Positions 34,223-43,893 are shown, counted from the first letter of the stretch. The stretch: 64,000 nt of DNA from Albidovulum denitrificans (GCF_002973535.1 NZ_PVEP01000002.1:1-64000), one strand, 5' to 3'. The notes: a model not told the origin generated them from the sequence alone. Numbers and translations are program-made.

Positions 34223-35083
34223 ATGCGCTTTGGACAAAGACTTGCCGGCCTCGGGGCCACACTCTCTGCAACGCTCCTCGCCGGTGCCGTCGCCGCGCAG
34301 GACGCGATCTCGGACCTGCCGATCGTTGGCGCGCCGCACCCGGAAGGCATCGGCTTTCAGCCCGCGGCGACCGTGACCGCGCGCGAACAGCAGTGGCTTG
34401 ACCATATGCTGATGATCCTCTGCGCCGCCGTCGTGGCGCTGGTCATGGTGCTGCTGCTGATCTCCATTGTCCGCTTCAACAGCCGCGCCAACCCGACGCC
34501 CGCCCGCTTCACCCACAACACCCCGCTTGAGATCGCCTGGACGCTGATCCCGGTGCTGATCCTCGTCGTTCTCGGCTCTTTCTCGCTGCCGGTGCTGTTC
34601 AAGCAGGAAGAGATCCCGGCCGCCGACGTGCATCTGAAGGTGACCGGCAACCAGTGGTTCTGGTCCTACGAATATCCCGACGAAGGCATCAGCTTCGACG
34701 CCTTCATGCTGGCGCGCGAGGATCTTGAGGCCGCGGGCTACACCGCCGACGAATATCGCCTGGCCGCCGACAACGCCGTGGTGATCCCGGTCGACAAGAA
34801 CGTGGTCGTCGATGTCACCGCCTCGGACGTGATCCATGCCTGGTACATCCCGGCCTTCAACGTTCAGCATTCGGCCGTTCCGGGCCGGATCGGCCAGCTT
34901 TGGTTCCGGGCCGAGAAGGAAGGCGTCTATTTCGGCCAATGTACGACGCTCTGCGGCAAGGACCACGCCTATATGCCGATCACCGTGAAGGTGGTCAGCC
35001 AGCAGGTCTATGACGACTGGGTCGCGCAGACCAAGACGGCCGGGCTTGGCAATTCGGCCGCGGTCCGGGTTGCGTCGAACTGA
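34223..35083 (+). CDS. ctaC: Cytochrome c oxidase subunit II
   Basis: The 286-residue CuA-bearing subunit of the aa3-type oxidase accepts electrons from cytochrome c. It has a signal peptide (cleavage near AVAAQD), two membrane helices (about 62-84 and 104-126), an aromatic segment GNQWFWSYEYP, and CuA ligands C240, C244, H248, M251 in CTTLCGKDHAYMP, plus H205 in VIHAWYIPAF. It is the first gene of a plus-strand cluster ctaC-ctaB-orf55-ctaG-ctaE-surf1. Subunit I (ctaD) is not in the window. Confidence 0.97.
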   Translation: MRFGQRLAGLGATLSATLLAGAVAAQDAISDLPIVGAPHPEGIGFQPAATVTAREQQWLDHMLMILCAAVVALVMVLLLISIVRFNSRANPTPARFTHNTPLEIAWTLIPVLILVVLGSFSLPVLFKQEEIPAADVHLKVTGNQWFWSYEYPDEGISFDAFMLAREDLEAAGYTADEYRLAADNAVVIPVDKNVVVDVTASDVIHAWYIPAFNVQHSAVPGRIGQLWFRAEKEGVYFGQCTTLCGKDHAYMPITVKVVSQQVYDDWVAQTKTAGLGNSAAVRVASN

Positions 35084-35132
35084 AGCGGCGTTGCCCGCGC
35101 GGGGCTGATCCGCGACGGGCGGGGGAGAACGG

Positions 35133-36065
35133 ATGAGCGACACCAGCGCCATTGACCACGGGCGGGAAGCGGGCTTCGGCGATTTCGTCCAGCTCCTGAA
35201 GCCGCGTGTCATGTCGCTGGTCGTGTTCACGGCGATGGTCGGGCTGATCGTCGCGCCGGTGCCGGTCCACCCTTTCGTGGCCTTCACCGCGATCCTCTTC
35301 ATTGCGCTCGGCGGGGGTGCCTCGGGCGCGCTGAATATGTGGTACGACGCCGATATCGACCGCATCATGCGCCGCACCAAGGGGCGCCCGGTGCCGACCG
35401 GCAAGGTTTCCGAGGGCGAGGCGCTGGGCCTTGGCCTCGCGCTGTCGGGTATCTCGGTGATGATGCTGGGGCTGGCGGCGAACTGGTTCGCGGGCGGCTT
35501 CCTGGCCTTCACGATCTTCTTCTACGTCGTCATCTACACCATGTGGCTGAAGCGTTCGACGCCGCAGAACATCGTCATCGGCGGCGCCGCCGGGGCCTTT
35601 CCGCCGATGATCGGCTGGGCCGTGTCGACGGGCGGGGTCAGCGTCGAATCGGTGCTGATGTTCGCGATCATCTTCATGTGGACGCCGCCGCATTTCTGGG
35701 CGCTGGCGCTCTTCATGAAGGACGACTATTCGAACGCGGGCGTGCCGATGCTGACGGTCACGCATGGCCGCAAGGCGGCGCGGCGCCACATCTTCGTCTA
35801 CACGCTGCTTCTGGCGCCGGTCGCGCTGGCCTTGGCGCTGTCCTCGGTCGGCGGGCCGGTGGTGCTGTTCGCGGCCGTGGTGCTGAACGCGCTTTTCATC
35901 CGCGGCGGCTGGCAGCTTCTCCGGCGGGATGAGGGCGCGGCCGAGGCAGATGGCTACAAGGCGGAAAAGGCGTTTTTCCGCTTCTCGCTCGCCTATCTCT
36001 TCCTGCATTTCGGCGCGCTTCTGGTCGAGGCGAGCCTGAAGGCCTACGGGCTGGGGGGCTGGTGA
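35133..36065 (+). CDS. ctaB: Heme o synthase (protoheme IX farnesyltransferase)
   Basis: This 310-residue UbiA-family membrane enzyme adds a farnesyl group to heme b, giving heme o, the precursor of heme a for the oxidase. The Asp-rich motif is NMWYDADID (68-76), followed by [11 protein letters not shown], and about eight membrane helices are visible. It is 49 bases after ctaC. Its stop overlaps the start of a 55-residue gene by one base (TGATG). Confidence 0.97.
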   Translation: MSDTSAIDHGREAGFGDFVQLLKPRVMSLVVFTAMVGLIVAPVPVHPFVAFTAILFIALGGGASGALNMWYDADIDRIMRRTKGRPVPTGKVSEGEALGLGLALSGISVMMLGLAANWFAGGFLAFTIFFYVVIYTMWLKRSTPQNIVIGGAAGAFPPMIGWAVSTGGVSVESVLMFAIIFMWTPPHFWALALFMKDDYSNAGVPMLTVTHGRKAARRHIFVYTLLLAPVALALALSSVGGPVVLFAAVVLNALFIRGGWQLLRRDEGAAEADGYKAEKAFFRFSLAYLFLHFGALLVEASLKAYGLGGW

Positions 36066-36232
36066 TGGCGATTCACAAGGAACATGAACTTCACCAGCGC
36101 CGCTTCGGTCGCAACATGGGCCTTGGCGCGGTGCTGCTGGCCTTTGTCGTGATCGTCTTCGGCCTGACCGTGGTCAAGGTCTCGCGTCAGGATGCGAACG
36201 GCAATCCGCCCTCGGCGGAGGCGAAGCCATGA
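36065..36232 (+). CDS. Small single-span membrane protein between ctaB and ctaG (CoxF-like)
   Basis: This 55-residue protein starts [20 protein letters not shown], has one membrane helix (about 20-38, [17 protein letters not shown]), and ends in a short polar tail. It overlaps ctaB by one base and ctaG by four (ATGA), so it is translated as part of the oxidase-assembly operon. Small proteins at this position are usual in Rhodobacteraceae cox clusters and are presumed to help oxidase assembly, but a precise function is not known to me. Confidence 0.82.
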   Translation: MAIHKEHELHQRRFGRNMGLGAVLLAFVVIVFGLTVVKVSRQDANGNPPSAEAKP

Positions 36233-36807
36233 AGAAGCTTGACGGCAACAGCAAGGTTGCGGCCCTCCTCGTCGGCGTCGTCGTCACGATGGGGGCGCTG
36301 GCCTGGGCGGCGGTGCCGTTCTATTCGTGGTTCTGCCGCGTGACCGGCTATGCCGGGACGACGAACACCAGCGTTCAGGCCTCGGACAAGGTGCTGGACG
36401 AATATGTCACCGTCTGGTTCGACGCCAACACCGCGCCCGACATGCCGTGGCAGTTCAAGCCCAAGCAACGCTCCATCAAGCTGAAGATCGGCGAAAGCGG
36501 CATGGCCTTTTATGAGGCCTACAACCCGACCGACGAAACCGTCGCCGGGACGGCCAGCTACAACGTCGCCCCCGACCTCGCGGGCTATTACTTCACCAAG
36601 ATCCAGTGCTTCTGCTTCACCGAGCAGGTGCTGAAACCGCATGAGCGGGTGGAAATGCCCGTCGTCTTCTACGTCGACCCGGAAATCGTGGACGATCCCG
36701 ATGCCGGGCGTATCCGCAACATCACGCTGTCTTACACCTTCTACGAAACCGAACTGCCCGACACGCAGGCGAGCCTTCCGGCAGCCAAACCGGCAGGCTA
36801 TAACTGA
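36229..36807 (+). CDS. ctaG: CtaG/Cox11, copper chaperone for cytochrome c oxidase
   Basis: The 192-residue protein has one N-terminal membrane helix (about 10-32) and a periplasmic immunoglobulin-like domain that delivers copper to the CuB site of subunit I. The copper-binding cysteines are C127 and C129 in IQCFCFTEQ, and a further Cys (C36) follows the helix. It overlaps the small upstream gene by four bases. The stop is 26 bases before ctaE. Confidence 0.96.
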   Translation: MKKLDGNSKVAALLVGVVVTMGALAWAAVPFYSWFCRVTGYAGTTNTSVQASDKVLDEYVTVWFDANTAPDMPWQFKPKQRSIKLKIGESGMAFYEAYNPTDETVAGTASYNVAPDLAGYYFTKIQCFCFTEQVLKPHERVEMPVVFYVDPEIVDDPDAGRIRNITLSYTFYETELPDTQASLPAAKPAGYN

Positions 36808-36833
36808 AAAAGTCGCAATTCAGGGACACCGAC

Positions 36834-37646
36834 ATGGCGCACGAAAAGAACCACGACTACCACATCCTTCCCCCCTCGCTCTGGCCCTTCCTTGGTGCCA
36901 TCGGCGGTTTCATCATGCTGTTCGGTCTGGTGCTCTGGGTGTCGCCGCAGGTGTCAAACAACCAGCCCTGGATGTTCCTGATCGGCCTCGCGATCGTGCT
37001 TTACGTCATGTATGGCTGGTGGGCCGAGATGGTCCATGAAGGCAATGCGGGCGACCACACCCCGGTGGTGCGGATCGGCCTGCGCTATGGCTTCATCCTG
37101 TTCATCATGTCCGAGGTGATGTTCTTCTCGGCCTGGTTCTGGAACTTCTTCAAGAACGCGCTTTACCCGATGGGGCCGAATTATCCGGCCGTCGATGGCC
37201 CCTGGCCCCCGGCGGGGATCGAGACCTTCGACCCCTGGCACCTGCCGCTGATCAACACGCTGATCCTGCTTTGCTCCGGCGCCGCCGTGACCTGGGCGCA
37301 CCACGCCCTTGTGCATGAGAACAACCGCAAGGACCTGATCAACGGTCTGGCCCTTGGCGCCGTTCTGGGTATCTTCTTCACCATCCTTCAGGCCTACGAA
37401 TATTCCCACGCGGCGTTCAGCTTCTCGGGCAATATCTACGGCGCGTCCTTCTTCATGGCGACGGGGTTCCACGGCGCCCATGTCATCATCGGGACGATCT
37501 TCCTTCTGGTCTGCATGTTCCGCGCCATGCGGGGTGACTTCACGCCCGAACGCCATGTCGGGTTCGAGGCCGCCGCCTGGTACTGGCACTTCGTCGACGT
37601 GGTCTGGCTCTTCCTCTTCGCGTCGATCTATATCTGGGGGCAGTAA
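36834..37646 (+). CDS. ctaE: Cytochrome c oxidase subunit III
   Basis: This 270-residue seven-helix subunit stabilises the proton-pumping core. Diagnostic stretches are [16 protein letters not shown] at the start, [11 protein letters not shown] (about 87-97), [13 protein letters not shown] and [14 protein letters not shown], with [10 protein letters not shown] near the end. A full-length copy with the conserved Glu (SEVMFF) is present. Confidence 0.97.
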   Translation: MAHEKNHDYHILPPSLWPFLGAIGGFIMLFGLVLWVSPQVSNNQPWMFLIGLAIVLYVMYGWWAEMVHEGNAGDHTPVVRIGLRYGFILFIMSEVMFFSAWFWNFFKNALYPMGPNYPAVDGPWPPAGIETFDPWHLPLINTLILLCSGAAVTWAHHALVHENNRKDLINGLALGAVLGIFFTILQAYEYSHAAFSFSGNIYGASFFMATGFHGAHVIIGTIFLLVCMFRAMRGDFTPERHVGFEAAAWYWHFVDVVWLFLFASIYIWGQ

Positions 37647-37712
37647 CGCCCCTGTCCTGAACGACGACAGGCGCGGGGGGGAACCTCCGCGCTTCGCTTT
37701 TGGAAGGCCCCG

Positions 37713-38393
37713 ATGCGCCGCTACATCTTTCCCGTTCTCCTCGGTCTGGTCGGTATCGCGATCCTTCTGTCTCTGGGTTTCTGGCAGGTGCGGCGGCTTG
37801 CGTGGAAAGAGGCGCTTCTGGCCGACATCAACGCAAGGATCGGCGGCAGCCCGGTTCAGATCGCGACGCTGACCGCCCCCGATCCGGCGCGCGACCAATA
37901 CCAGCCGGTAAGTGTCGAAGGCCGGACCACGGGGCAGGAGCTTCTGGTCCTGTCGGGCAAGAAAGGGCAGGGCGCGGGGTTCGAGGTGATCGACGCCTTC
38001 GAGACGCCCGAGGGCCGCCGCGTCCTTCTCGACCGTGGTTTCATACCCGAGGATATGCGCGACACCGCCCGCCCGGCGATCCGCGTGACCGGCACCGGCA
38101 ACCTGCTGTGGCCGAACGATTCCGACAGCTACACCCCGCCGCCTGACGCAAAAACGGGCCTCTGGTTCGCCCGCGATGTCGCAGGCATGGCCAAGACGCT
38201 GGGGACCGAACCGCTGCTGATCGTGCTGAAAGCCTCCGAAGGCGACCTGCAAGGCGTGGGACCGCGCCCCGTCGATACCTCGGCCATCCCGAACGACCAC
38301 CTGAACTATGCCATCACCTGGTTTTCGCTCGCCCTTGTCTGGGCGGGGATGACAGGCTTCCTTCTCTGGCGTATCAGGCAACGGCAGATTTAG
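37713..38393 (+). CDS. SURF1-family oxidase assembly protein
   Basis: The 226-residue protein has two membrane helices (about 4-24 and 200-218) with a periplasmic domain between them, the SURF1 layout. GFWQVRRLAWKEALL follows the first helix and VLLDRGFIPED is mid-protein. SURF1 helps insert heme a into subunit I. It closes the oxidase cluster, 66 bases after ctaE and 10 bases before thrC. Confidence 0.93.
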   Translation: MRRYIFPVLLGLVGIAILLSLGFWQVRRLAWKEALLADINARIGGSPVQIATLTAPDPARDQYQPVSVEGRTTGQELLVLSGKKGQGAGFEVIDAFETPEGRRVLLDRGFIPEDMRDTARPAIRVTGTGNLLWPNDSDSYTPPPDAKTGLWFARDVAGMAKTLGTEPLLIVLKASEGDLQGVGPRPVDTSAIPNDHLNYAITWFSLALVWAGMTGFLLWRIRQRQI

Positions 38394-38403
38394 GGGCGAT
38401 TGA

Positions 38404-39795
38404 ATGCGTTATGTTTCCACAAGGGGGAAGGCCCCCGTCCTGACCTTCGACGAAGCCATGCTGACCGGCCTTGCCCGCGACGGCGGCCTTTATGTGCCTG
38501 AAACGATCCCGACCCTGACGGCGGACGGGATCGCGGCGCTTGGCGGGCTGTCCTATGAGGAGACCGCCTTTCGCGTGATGCGCCCCTTCGTCGGCGACGC
38601 CTTCACCGACGACGAGTTTCGCAGCGCCATCGGCAAGGCCTATGAGGGCTTCGGCCACACCGCCCGCGCGCCCTTGGTGCAACTGGCGCCCAACCACTTC
38701 CTGCTGGAACTGTTCCATGGGCCGACGCTTGCCTTCAAGGACTTCGCGATGCAGCTTATCGGGCAGCTGTTCCAGATCGCGCTGGCGCGGTCGGGCCGCC
38801 GCATCACCATCGTCGGTGCGACCTCGGGCGATACCGGGTCGGCCGCGATCGAGGCGTTCCGCGGCCTCGACAATGTCGATGTCTTCATCCTGTTCCCCGA
38901 GGGGCGCGTCTCGGATGTGCAGCGGCGCCAGATGACGACCCCGTCCGAGGCGAATGTCCACGCCCTTGCCGTGAAGGGCGATTTCGACGATTGCCAGGCG
39001 CGGCTGAAGGACATGTTCAACGATTTCGACTTCCGCGATGAGGTCGGGCTGGCGGGCGTCAACTCGATCAACTGGGCGCGGGTGCTGGCGCAGGTGGTCT
39101 ACTATTTCTCCGCCGCCGTGTCGCTGGGCGCGCCGGGGCGCAAGGTCAGCTTTACCGTGCCGACCGGCAATTTCGGCGACATCTTCGCGGGCTACATCGC
39201 GAAACGCATGGGCCTGCCGATCGAACGGCTGGTCATCGCCACCAACCAGAACGACATCCTGCACCGCTGCCTGACGACGGGGCGGTATGAGATGGACGGG
39301 GTGAAGCCCTCCATCTCCCCCTCGATGGATATTCAGGTGTCCTCGAACTTCGAACGCGCGCTGTTCGAGGCCTATGGCCGCGACGGCAACGCCGTGGCGC
39401 AACTGATGGAGGAGATGAAGCGCGAGGGCGGCTTTACCGTCAGCCAGGGCGCGCTTCAGGCGCTTCGCGATCTGTTCACCTCGGGCCGGGTGGGTGAGGA
39501 TGAGACGCTTGAAACCATCGCCGCGACCCATGCCGCGACAGGCGAACTCATCTGCCCCCATACCGCCGTCGGCGTCCGCGTGGCCGAGGCCGAACGCGAT
39601 GCGGCCGTGCCGATGATCACGCTGGCCACCGCCCATCCGGCGAAATTCCCCGATGCCGTCGAAAAGGCCACCGGCCAGCGGCCCGGCCTGCCCGATCGCA
39701 TGGGCGATCTTTTCAAGCGCGACGAACGTGTTACATCTGTGCCAAACGACCTTGCCGCGCTTGAGGCGGTGGTCCGGGAAAGGCGGCGGACTTGA
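38404..39795 (+). CDS. thrC: Threonine synthase
   Basis: The 463-residue PLP enzyme turns O-phosphohomoserine into threonine. The long form seen in proteobacteria is present: MRYVSTRG at the start, PLP-binding Lys K112 in PTLAFKDFAMQ, and GATSGDTGSAA. The stop overlaps the TTG start of an M16 peptidase gene by four bases. The two genes are often adjacent in alphaproteobacteria. Confidence 0.97.
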   Translation: MRYVSTRGKAPVLTFDEAMLTGLARDGGLYVPETIPTLTADGIAALGGLSYEETAFRVMRPFVGDAFTDDEFRSAIGKAYEGFGHTARAPLVQLAPNHFLLELFHGPTLAFKDFAMQLIGQLFQIALARSGRRITIVGATSGDTGSAAIEAFRGLDNVDVFILFPEGRVSDVQRRQMTTPSEANVHALAVKGDFDDCQARLKDMFNDFDFRDEVGLAGVNSINWARVLAQVVYYFSAAVSLGAPGRKVSFTVPTGNFGDIFAGYIAKRMGLPIERLVIATNQNDILHRCLTTGRYEMDGVKPSISPSMDIQVSSNFERALFEAYGRDGNAVAQLMEEMKREGGFTVSQGALQALRDLFTSGRVGEDETLETIAATHAATGELICPHTAVGVRVAEAERDAAVPMITLATAHPAKFPDAVEKATGQRPGLPDRMGDLFKRDERVTSVPNDLAALEAVVRERRRT

Positions 39796-41051
39796 CGATC
39801 GACCTGACGACCCTGCCAAACGGCCTGCGTATCGTGACCGAACGGATGCCGGGCATCGCCTCGGCCTCGGTCGGGGTCTGGGTGCTGGCGGGCGGGCGCC
39901 ATGAGGCGGTCGAGCAGAACGGTATCGCGCATTTCCTTGAACACATGGCCTTCAAGGGGACCAAACGGCGCAGCGCGCTTCAGATCGCGGAAGAGATCGA
40001 GGATGTCGGCGGCTATATCAACGCCTATACCTCGCGCGAGGTGACGGCCTATTACGCCCGCGTGCTTGAGGCGGACGTGCCGCTTGGCCTGGACGTGATT
40101 GCCGACATCGTGCTGAACCCGGTCTTCGACCCTAAGGAGATCGAGGTCGAGCGGCATGTGATCCTGCAAGAGATCGGGCAGGCGCTGGACACGCCCGACG
40201 ACATCATTTTCGACTGGCTGCAAGAGGCGGCCTTTCCCGACCAGCCCCTTGGCCGCACCATCCTTGGCCCGGCCGAACGGATCGAAGGCTTCGGGCGCGA
40301 CGACCTGACCGGCTTTGTCGCGCAGAATTACGGCCCCGACCGGATGATCCTGTCTGCCGCGGGCGCCGTCGATCACGACCGCATGGTCGCCGACGCCGAA
40401 CGCCTTTTCGGCCATCTGCAACCGCTGAAACGCCGCCCCGCCGCGCCCGCCGTCTGGAGCAGCCGCGAACGGCGCGAGACGCGCGATCTTGAGCAGGTGC
40501 ATTTCGCCCTTGGCCTTGCCGCGCCCAGCATCCGCGACGCCGATTTCTATCCCGCGCAGGTCTATACCACCGCGCTTGGCGGCGGCATGTCCTCACGCCT
40601 TTTTCAGAAGATCCGCGAGGAGCGGGGGCTGTGCTATTCGATCTATGCGCAGGCCGGGGCCTATGACGATACCGGGATGCTGACCATCTATGCCGGCACC
40701 TCCGCCGATGAGATCGCGGAACTGTCGACCCTGACCATCGACGAGATGAAGCGCAGCGCCGAGGATATGTCCGAGGCAGAGATCGCGCGGGCAAGGGCGC
40801 AGATGAAGGCAGGGCTGCTGATGGGGCTGGAAAGCCCCTCGGCACGCGCGGAGCGCATGGCGCGCAGCCTTGCGATCTGGGGCCGCGTGCCGTCGGTCGA
40901 GGAGAATGCCGCGAAGATCGAAGGGGTCACCCTGGCCGAGGTCCGCGCCTTCGCCGAACGCCTTGCCGGGGCCGAGGCGGCGCTGGCGCTTTATGGCCCG
41001 GTCGCGGCGGCGCCTGCGCTGTCCTCCTTGCGCGAACGGCTTGCTGCCTGA
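39792..41051 (+). CDS. M16-family zinc peptidase (processing-peptidase-like)
   Basis: The 419-residue protein resembles the beta subunit of mitochondrial processing peptidase. The inverted zinc motif is HFLEH (47-51; H47, E50, H51), with the distal Glu in EVERHVILQEIG (about 115-126). The second, inactive M16 domain follows, with RLFQKIREERGLCYSIYAQ. It starts at a TTG that overlaps the thrC stop (TTGA), so it is made by coupling. A GNAT gene overlaps its stop by one base. Confidence 0.93.
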   Translation: MTIDLTTLPNGLRIVTERMPGIASASVGVWVLAGGRHEAVEQNGIAHFLEHMAFKGTKRRSALQIAEEIEDVGGYINAYTSREVTAYYARVLEADVPLGLDVIADIVLNPVFDPKEIEVERHVILQEIGQALDTPDDIIFDWLQEAAFPDQPLGRTILGPAERIEGFGRDDLTGFVAQNYGPDRMILSAAGAVDHDRMVADAERLFGHLQPLKRRPAAPAVWSSRERRETRDLEQVHFALGLAAPSIRDADFYPAQVYTTALGGGMSSRLFQKIREERGLCYSIYAQAGAYDDTGMLTIYAGTSADEIAELSTLTIDEMKRSAEDMSEAEIARARAQMKAGLLMGLESPSARAERMARSLAIWGRVPSVEENAAKIEGVTLAEVRAFAERLAGAEAALALYGPVAAAPALSSLRERLAA

Positions 41052-41635
41052 TGATCGGACGCAGGCGGAGGGTCCGTATCGAGACGGAGCGGATGACGCT
41101 GCGCTTGCCGCAGCATTCCGATTTCCGCCCCTGGGCGGCGCTGCGCGACCAAAGCCGCAGTTTCCTGTCCCCGTGGGAGCCGGTCTGGGCCGCCGATCAC
41201 CTGACCCGCAAGTCCTTTACCAACCGCGTCTACTGGGCCGCGCGCGCCCATGCCAGCGGCACGGCGATGCCGCTGTTCCTGATCCGGCGCGCCGATGATG
41301 CGCTGCTGGGCGCCGTCACGGTCGACAACATCCGCCGTGGCCCGGCGCAGGCGGCGACCATCGGCTACTGGATCGGCGCCCCCTTCGCGCGCGAAGGCTA
41401 TATGTCCGAGGCGCTGCGCGCGGTGATCCACCATTGCTTCACCACGCTCGACCTCAGCCGCTTGGAAAGCGCCTGCCTGCCGGAAAACACCGCCTCGCGC
41501 GGGGTGCTGGAAAAATGCGGCTACAAATATGAAGGCGTGGCGCAGAGCTATCTTCAGATCAACGGGCGCTGGCGCAATCATGTGCTTTACGCCAACCTGC
41601 GCGGGGACCGGCGCGGGCGGACCGACGCTGGCTAG
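41051..41635 (+). CDS. GNAT-family N-acetyltransferase (RimJ/RimL-like)
   Basis: The 194-residue protein starts with a segment ETERMTLRLPQHSDFRPWAA, typical of the RimJ/RimL acetyltransferases that act on N-terminal or small-molecule amines. It contains IGYWIGAPFAREGYMSEALR, the acetyl-CoA-binding region, and NTASRGVLEKCGYKYEGVA. The ATG overlaps the stop of the M16 gene by one base, so thrC, the peptidase and this gene form one translational chain. Whether it acts on ribosomal protein S5 or another target is open. Confidence 0.88.
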   Translation: MIGRRRRVRIETERMTLRLPQHSDFRPWAALRDQSRSFLSPWEPVWAADHLTRKSFTNRVYWAARAHASGTAMPLFLIRRADDALLGAVTVDNIRRGPAQAATIGYWIGAPFAREGYMSEALRAVIHHCFTTLDLSRLESACLPENTASRGVLEKCGYKYEGVAQSYLQINGRWRNHVLYANLRGDRRGRTDAG

Positions 41636-41638
41636 GCG

Positions 41639-41685
41639 CCGGGGGTTCCACCCCCGGACCCCTGAGGTATTTGGCGCAAGATGAA
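41639..41685 (+). repeat. REP-like intergenic element with hairpin
   Basis: A perfect 8-base stem of CCGGGGGT (41639-41646) and ACCCCCGG (41650-41657) is followed by ACCCCTGAGGTATTTGGCG and an AAGATGAA. This layout matches a short element that I recall as scattered between genes in Rhodobacteraceae genomes. The hairpin begins 4 bases after the GNAT stop and may also terminate transcription. Only this copy was found in the window. Confidence 0.55.
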
Positions 41686-41697
41686 AGGCAGGATGGA

Positions 41698-43113
41698 ATG
41701 ACGCTTCAATCCGCCGATGAGGGCTTTGCACGGACGCTGGCCGGTCTGCTTCCCGAGGGGACCATCGGCCCGGCCGAGCCACGCTATCTGGAAGAGCCGC
41801 GCGGGCGGGCGGTGACGCCGGGCGCGCTTCTGGCGCGGCCGCGTTCGGTGGACGAGGTCGCGGCCATCGTGCGGGCCTCAGCGGCGGCGCGGGTCGGGAT
41901 CGTGCCATGGGGCGGCGGGACCGGCCTTGTGCTGGGGCAGGTGGTCCCCGATGGCCCGGCGCCGCTGATCCTGTCGCTTGAGCGTATGGCCGCGCCGCGC
42001 GGCATCTGGCCCGAGGAGCGGCTGATGGCGGTCGAGGCCGGGATGGTGCTGGCCGATGTGCAGGCGGCGGCAGAAGGGGCGGGGCTTTTGTTTCCGCTGT
42101 CGCTCGCCTCGGAAGGGACGGCGCGGATCGGCGGCAACCTTGCCACCAATGCCGGGGGGACGGCGGTGCTGCGCTATGGCAACGCCCGCGCGCTGTGCCT
42201 TGGGGTGGAGGCGGTGCTGGCGGACGGGTCGGTCTTTCACGGGCTGAAGCGGCTGCGCAAGGACAATACCGGCTATGACCTGACCGACCTGCTGATCGGG
42301 TCCGAGGGAACGCTGGGCATCCTGACGGCGGCGACCCTGCGGCTTTATCCCCGGCCCGCGGCCCTTGCCACCGCGATGCTGGCGGTGCCGGGGCCGGAGG
42401 CGGCGCTGAGCCTTCTGGCGCTGGCCGAGGCGGCGACGGGGGGCGCGGTCAGCACCTTTGAGCTGATCCACCGGCAGGGGCTATTGTTCCTTGATGAGGT
42501 GATGCCCGAGGTCCGCCAGCCCTTCGCGGAGCGGCCCGAATGGTCGGTGCTGGTCGAGATCGGGCTGGCGCCGGGGCAGGACCCGCAAGCGGTTCTGGGC
42601 GCGATCTATGAGGCGGCCGACGACAGGGGCCTTGTCGGCGATGCCGTGCTGGCGGCGAGCGAGGGGCAGCGGCAGGACCTGTGGAATCTGCGCGAGCGTA
42701 TCCCCGATGCCAATCGAAAGATCGGTGCGATCTGTTCGCACGATATCTCTCTGCCGCTGGGCGAGATCGCGGATTTCGTCCCGCGCGCGGGGGAGGCGGT
42801 GGCAGCGTTCGGCCCGTTCCGCATCAACTGCTTCGGCCATCTGGGCGATGGCAACCTGCATTACAACATCTTCCCGCCGAAGGGCGAAAAGCGCGACGCC
42901 TATCTGCCGCAGGCAGAGGGGATCACGCGGGCGATCCACGACCTTGTCCACGACCACGGCGGCTCGGTCAGCGCCGAACACGGGATCGGGCGGCTGAAGG
43001 TTGGCGATCTTGAACGCTACGGCGACCCGGCGAAGCTGGCCGCGATGCGGGCGATCAAGGCAGCGCTTGACCCGGCGGGGATCCTGAACCCCGGCGCGGT
43101 GCTGCGGGCCTGA
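41698..43113 (+). CDS. GlcD-like FAD-binding oxidase (D-2-hydroxyacid dehydrogenase type)
   Basis: This 471-residue flavoprotein is of the GlcD / D-lactate dehydrogenase family. The FAD-binding PCMH domain holds PWGGGTGLVLGQV (about 74-86) and GNLATNAGGTAVLRYG. The C-terminal domain holds CFGHLGDGNLHYN (about 378-390), the metal and substrate site, and SAEHGIGRLK. Enzymes of this type oxidise glycolate, D-lactate or D-2-hydroxyglutarate, and the substrate here is unknown. I chose the ATG at 41698, preceded by AGGATGGA. No iron-sulfur partner gene is adjacent. Confidence 0.9.
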   Translation: MTLQSADEGFARTLAGLLPEGTIGPAEPRYLEEPRGRAVTPGALLARPRSVDEVAAIVRASAAARVGIVPWGGGTGLVLGQVVPDGPAPLILSLERMAAPRGIWPEERLMAVEAGMVLADVQAAAEGAGLLFPLSLASEGTARIGGNLATNAGGTAVLRYGNARALCLGVEAVLADGSVFHGLKRLRKDNTGYDLTDLLIGSEGTLGILTAATLRLYPRPAALATAMLAVPGPEAALSLLALAEAATGGAVSTFELIHRQGLLFLDEVMPEVRQPFAERPEWSVLVEIGLAPGQDPQAVLGAIYEAADDRGLVGDAVLAASEGQRQDLWNLRERIPDANRKIGAICSHDISLPLGEIADFVPRAGEAVAAFGPFRINCFGHLGDGNLHYNIFPPKGEKRDAYLPQAEGITRAIHDLVHDHGGSVSAEHGIGRLKVGDLERYGDPAKLAAMRAIKAALDPAGILNPGAVLRA

Positions 43114-43121
43114 AAAGGGGT

Positions 43122-43148
43122 GCCCCGCCGACGGGCGGCCGGCGGGGC
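43122..43148 (+). terminator. GC-rich hairpin after the GlcD-like gene
   Basis: GCCCCGCCG (43122-43130) pairs with CGGCGGGGC (43140-43148) 9 bases after the stop. No T-tract follows, so it may only be a 3' stabiliser or a weak terminator between two convergent genes. Confidence 0.4.
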
Positions 43149-43235
43149 GGTTCGGGCGTCTATCCGCGAGTGTGCTTTCGGAGGAGCCTTCTTCGTCCTA
43201 ACGGCCAAGTCTTGCGCATTCGTTAACGCGGCCCC

Positions 43236-43766
43236 TCAGGCGCCCTCGAAATCGCACAGAACATGCACCTTCATCCCCAGCTTTTCCAGCAGCGCCCGCC
43301 CGCCGAGATCGGGCAAGTCAATGACGAAGGCGCAGCCGACGATCTCGGCCCCGAGCCGTTCGCAAAGCCTGATCCCGGCCTCGCAGGTGCCGCCGGTCGC
43401 CAGCAAGTCATCGACAATCAACACTTTCTCGCCCGCTTGCAGGGCGTCGTCATGAACCTCCATCACCGCCTCGCCATATTCCAGCGTATAGGCCTGGCTG
43501 ATCACGGCGCCCGGCAGCTTGCCCTTCTTGCGGATTGGTACGAAGCCCACGGAAAGCTGGTGCGCGATGGCGCCGCCAAGGATGAAGCCCCGCGCCTCAA
43601 GCCCCACGACCTTGTCGATCCGCATCCCGGCATAGGGGTTGAGAAGCTGGTCGATCGCCATGCGAAAGCCCCGCGCATCGGCGAAAAGCGTGGTCACATC
43701 GCGGAACATGATCCCTTCATGGGGGAAGTCGGCGATGGTGCGGATATAGTCCTTGACGGTCTTCAT
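43236..43766 (-). CDS. apt: Adenine phosphoribosyltransferase
   Basis: The 176-residue purine salvage enzyme makes AMP from adenine and PRPP. The PRPP-binding motif is [13 protein letters not shown] (115-127), and [19 protein letters not shown] and LEYGE are further family markers. I chose the ATG at 43766, which gives the usual [11 protein letters not shown] start. Together with mtnP 2 kb away it could recycle the adenine released from methylthioadenosine. Confidence 0.96.
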   Translation of the reverse strand: MKTVKDYIRTIADFPHEGIMFRDVTTLFADARGFRMAIDQLLNPYAGMRIDKVVGLEARGFILGGAIAHQLSVGFVPIRKKGKLPGAVISQAYTLEYGEAVMEVHDDALQAGEKVLIVDDLLATGGTCEAGIRLCERLGAEIVGCAFVIDLPDLGGRALLEKLGMKVHVLCDFEGA

Positions 43767-43893
43767 GGCAGGCTCCGGTCGGTCATGGCCCCGTCGTAGC
43801 ACGGCGGGCCGCAGGGCGGAAAGTGGCGTCGGGGTCGCGTCGGGTTTCTGTCGGGGTGGTGTAGGGGGTTTGTAGCGACAGGCGCCGGGCGGG

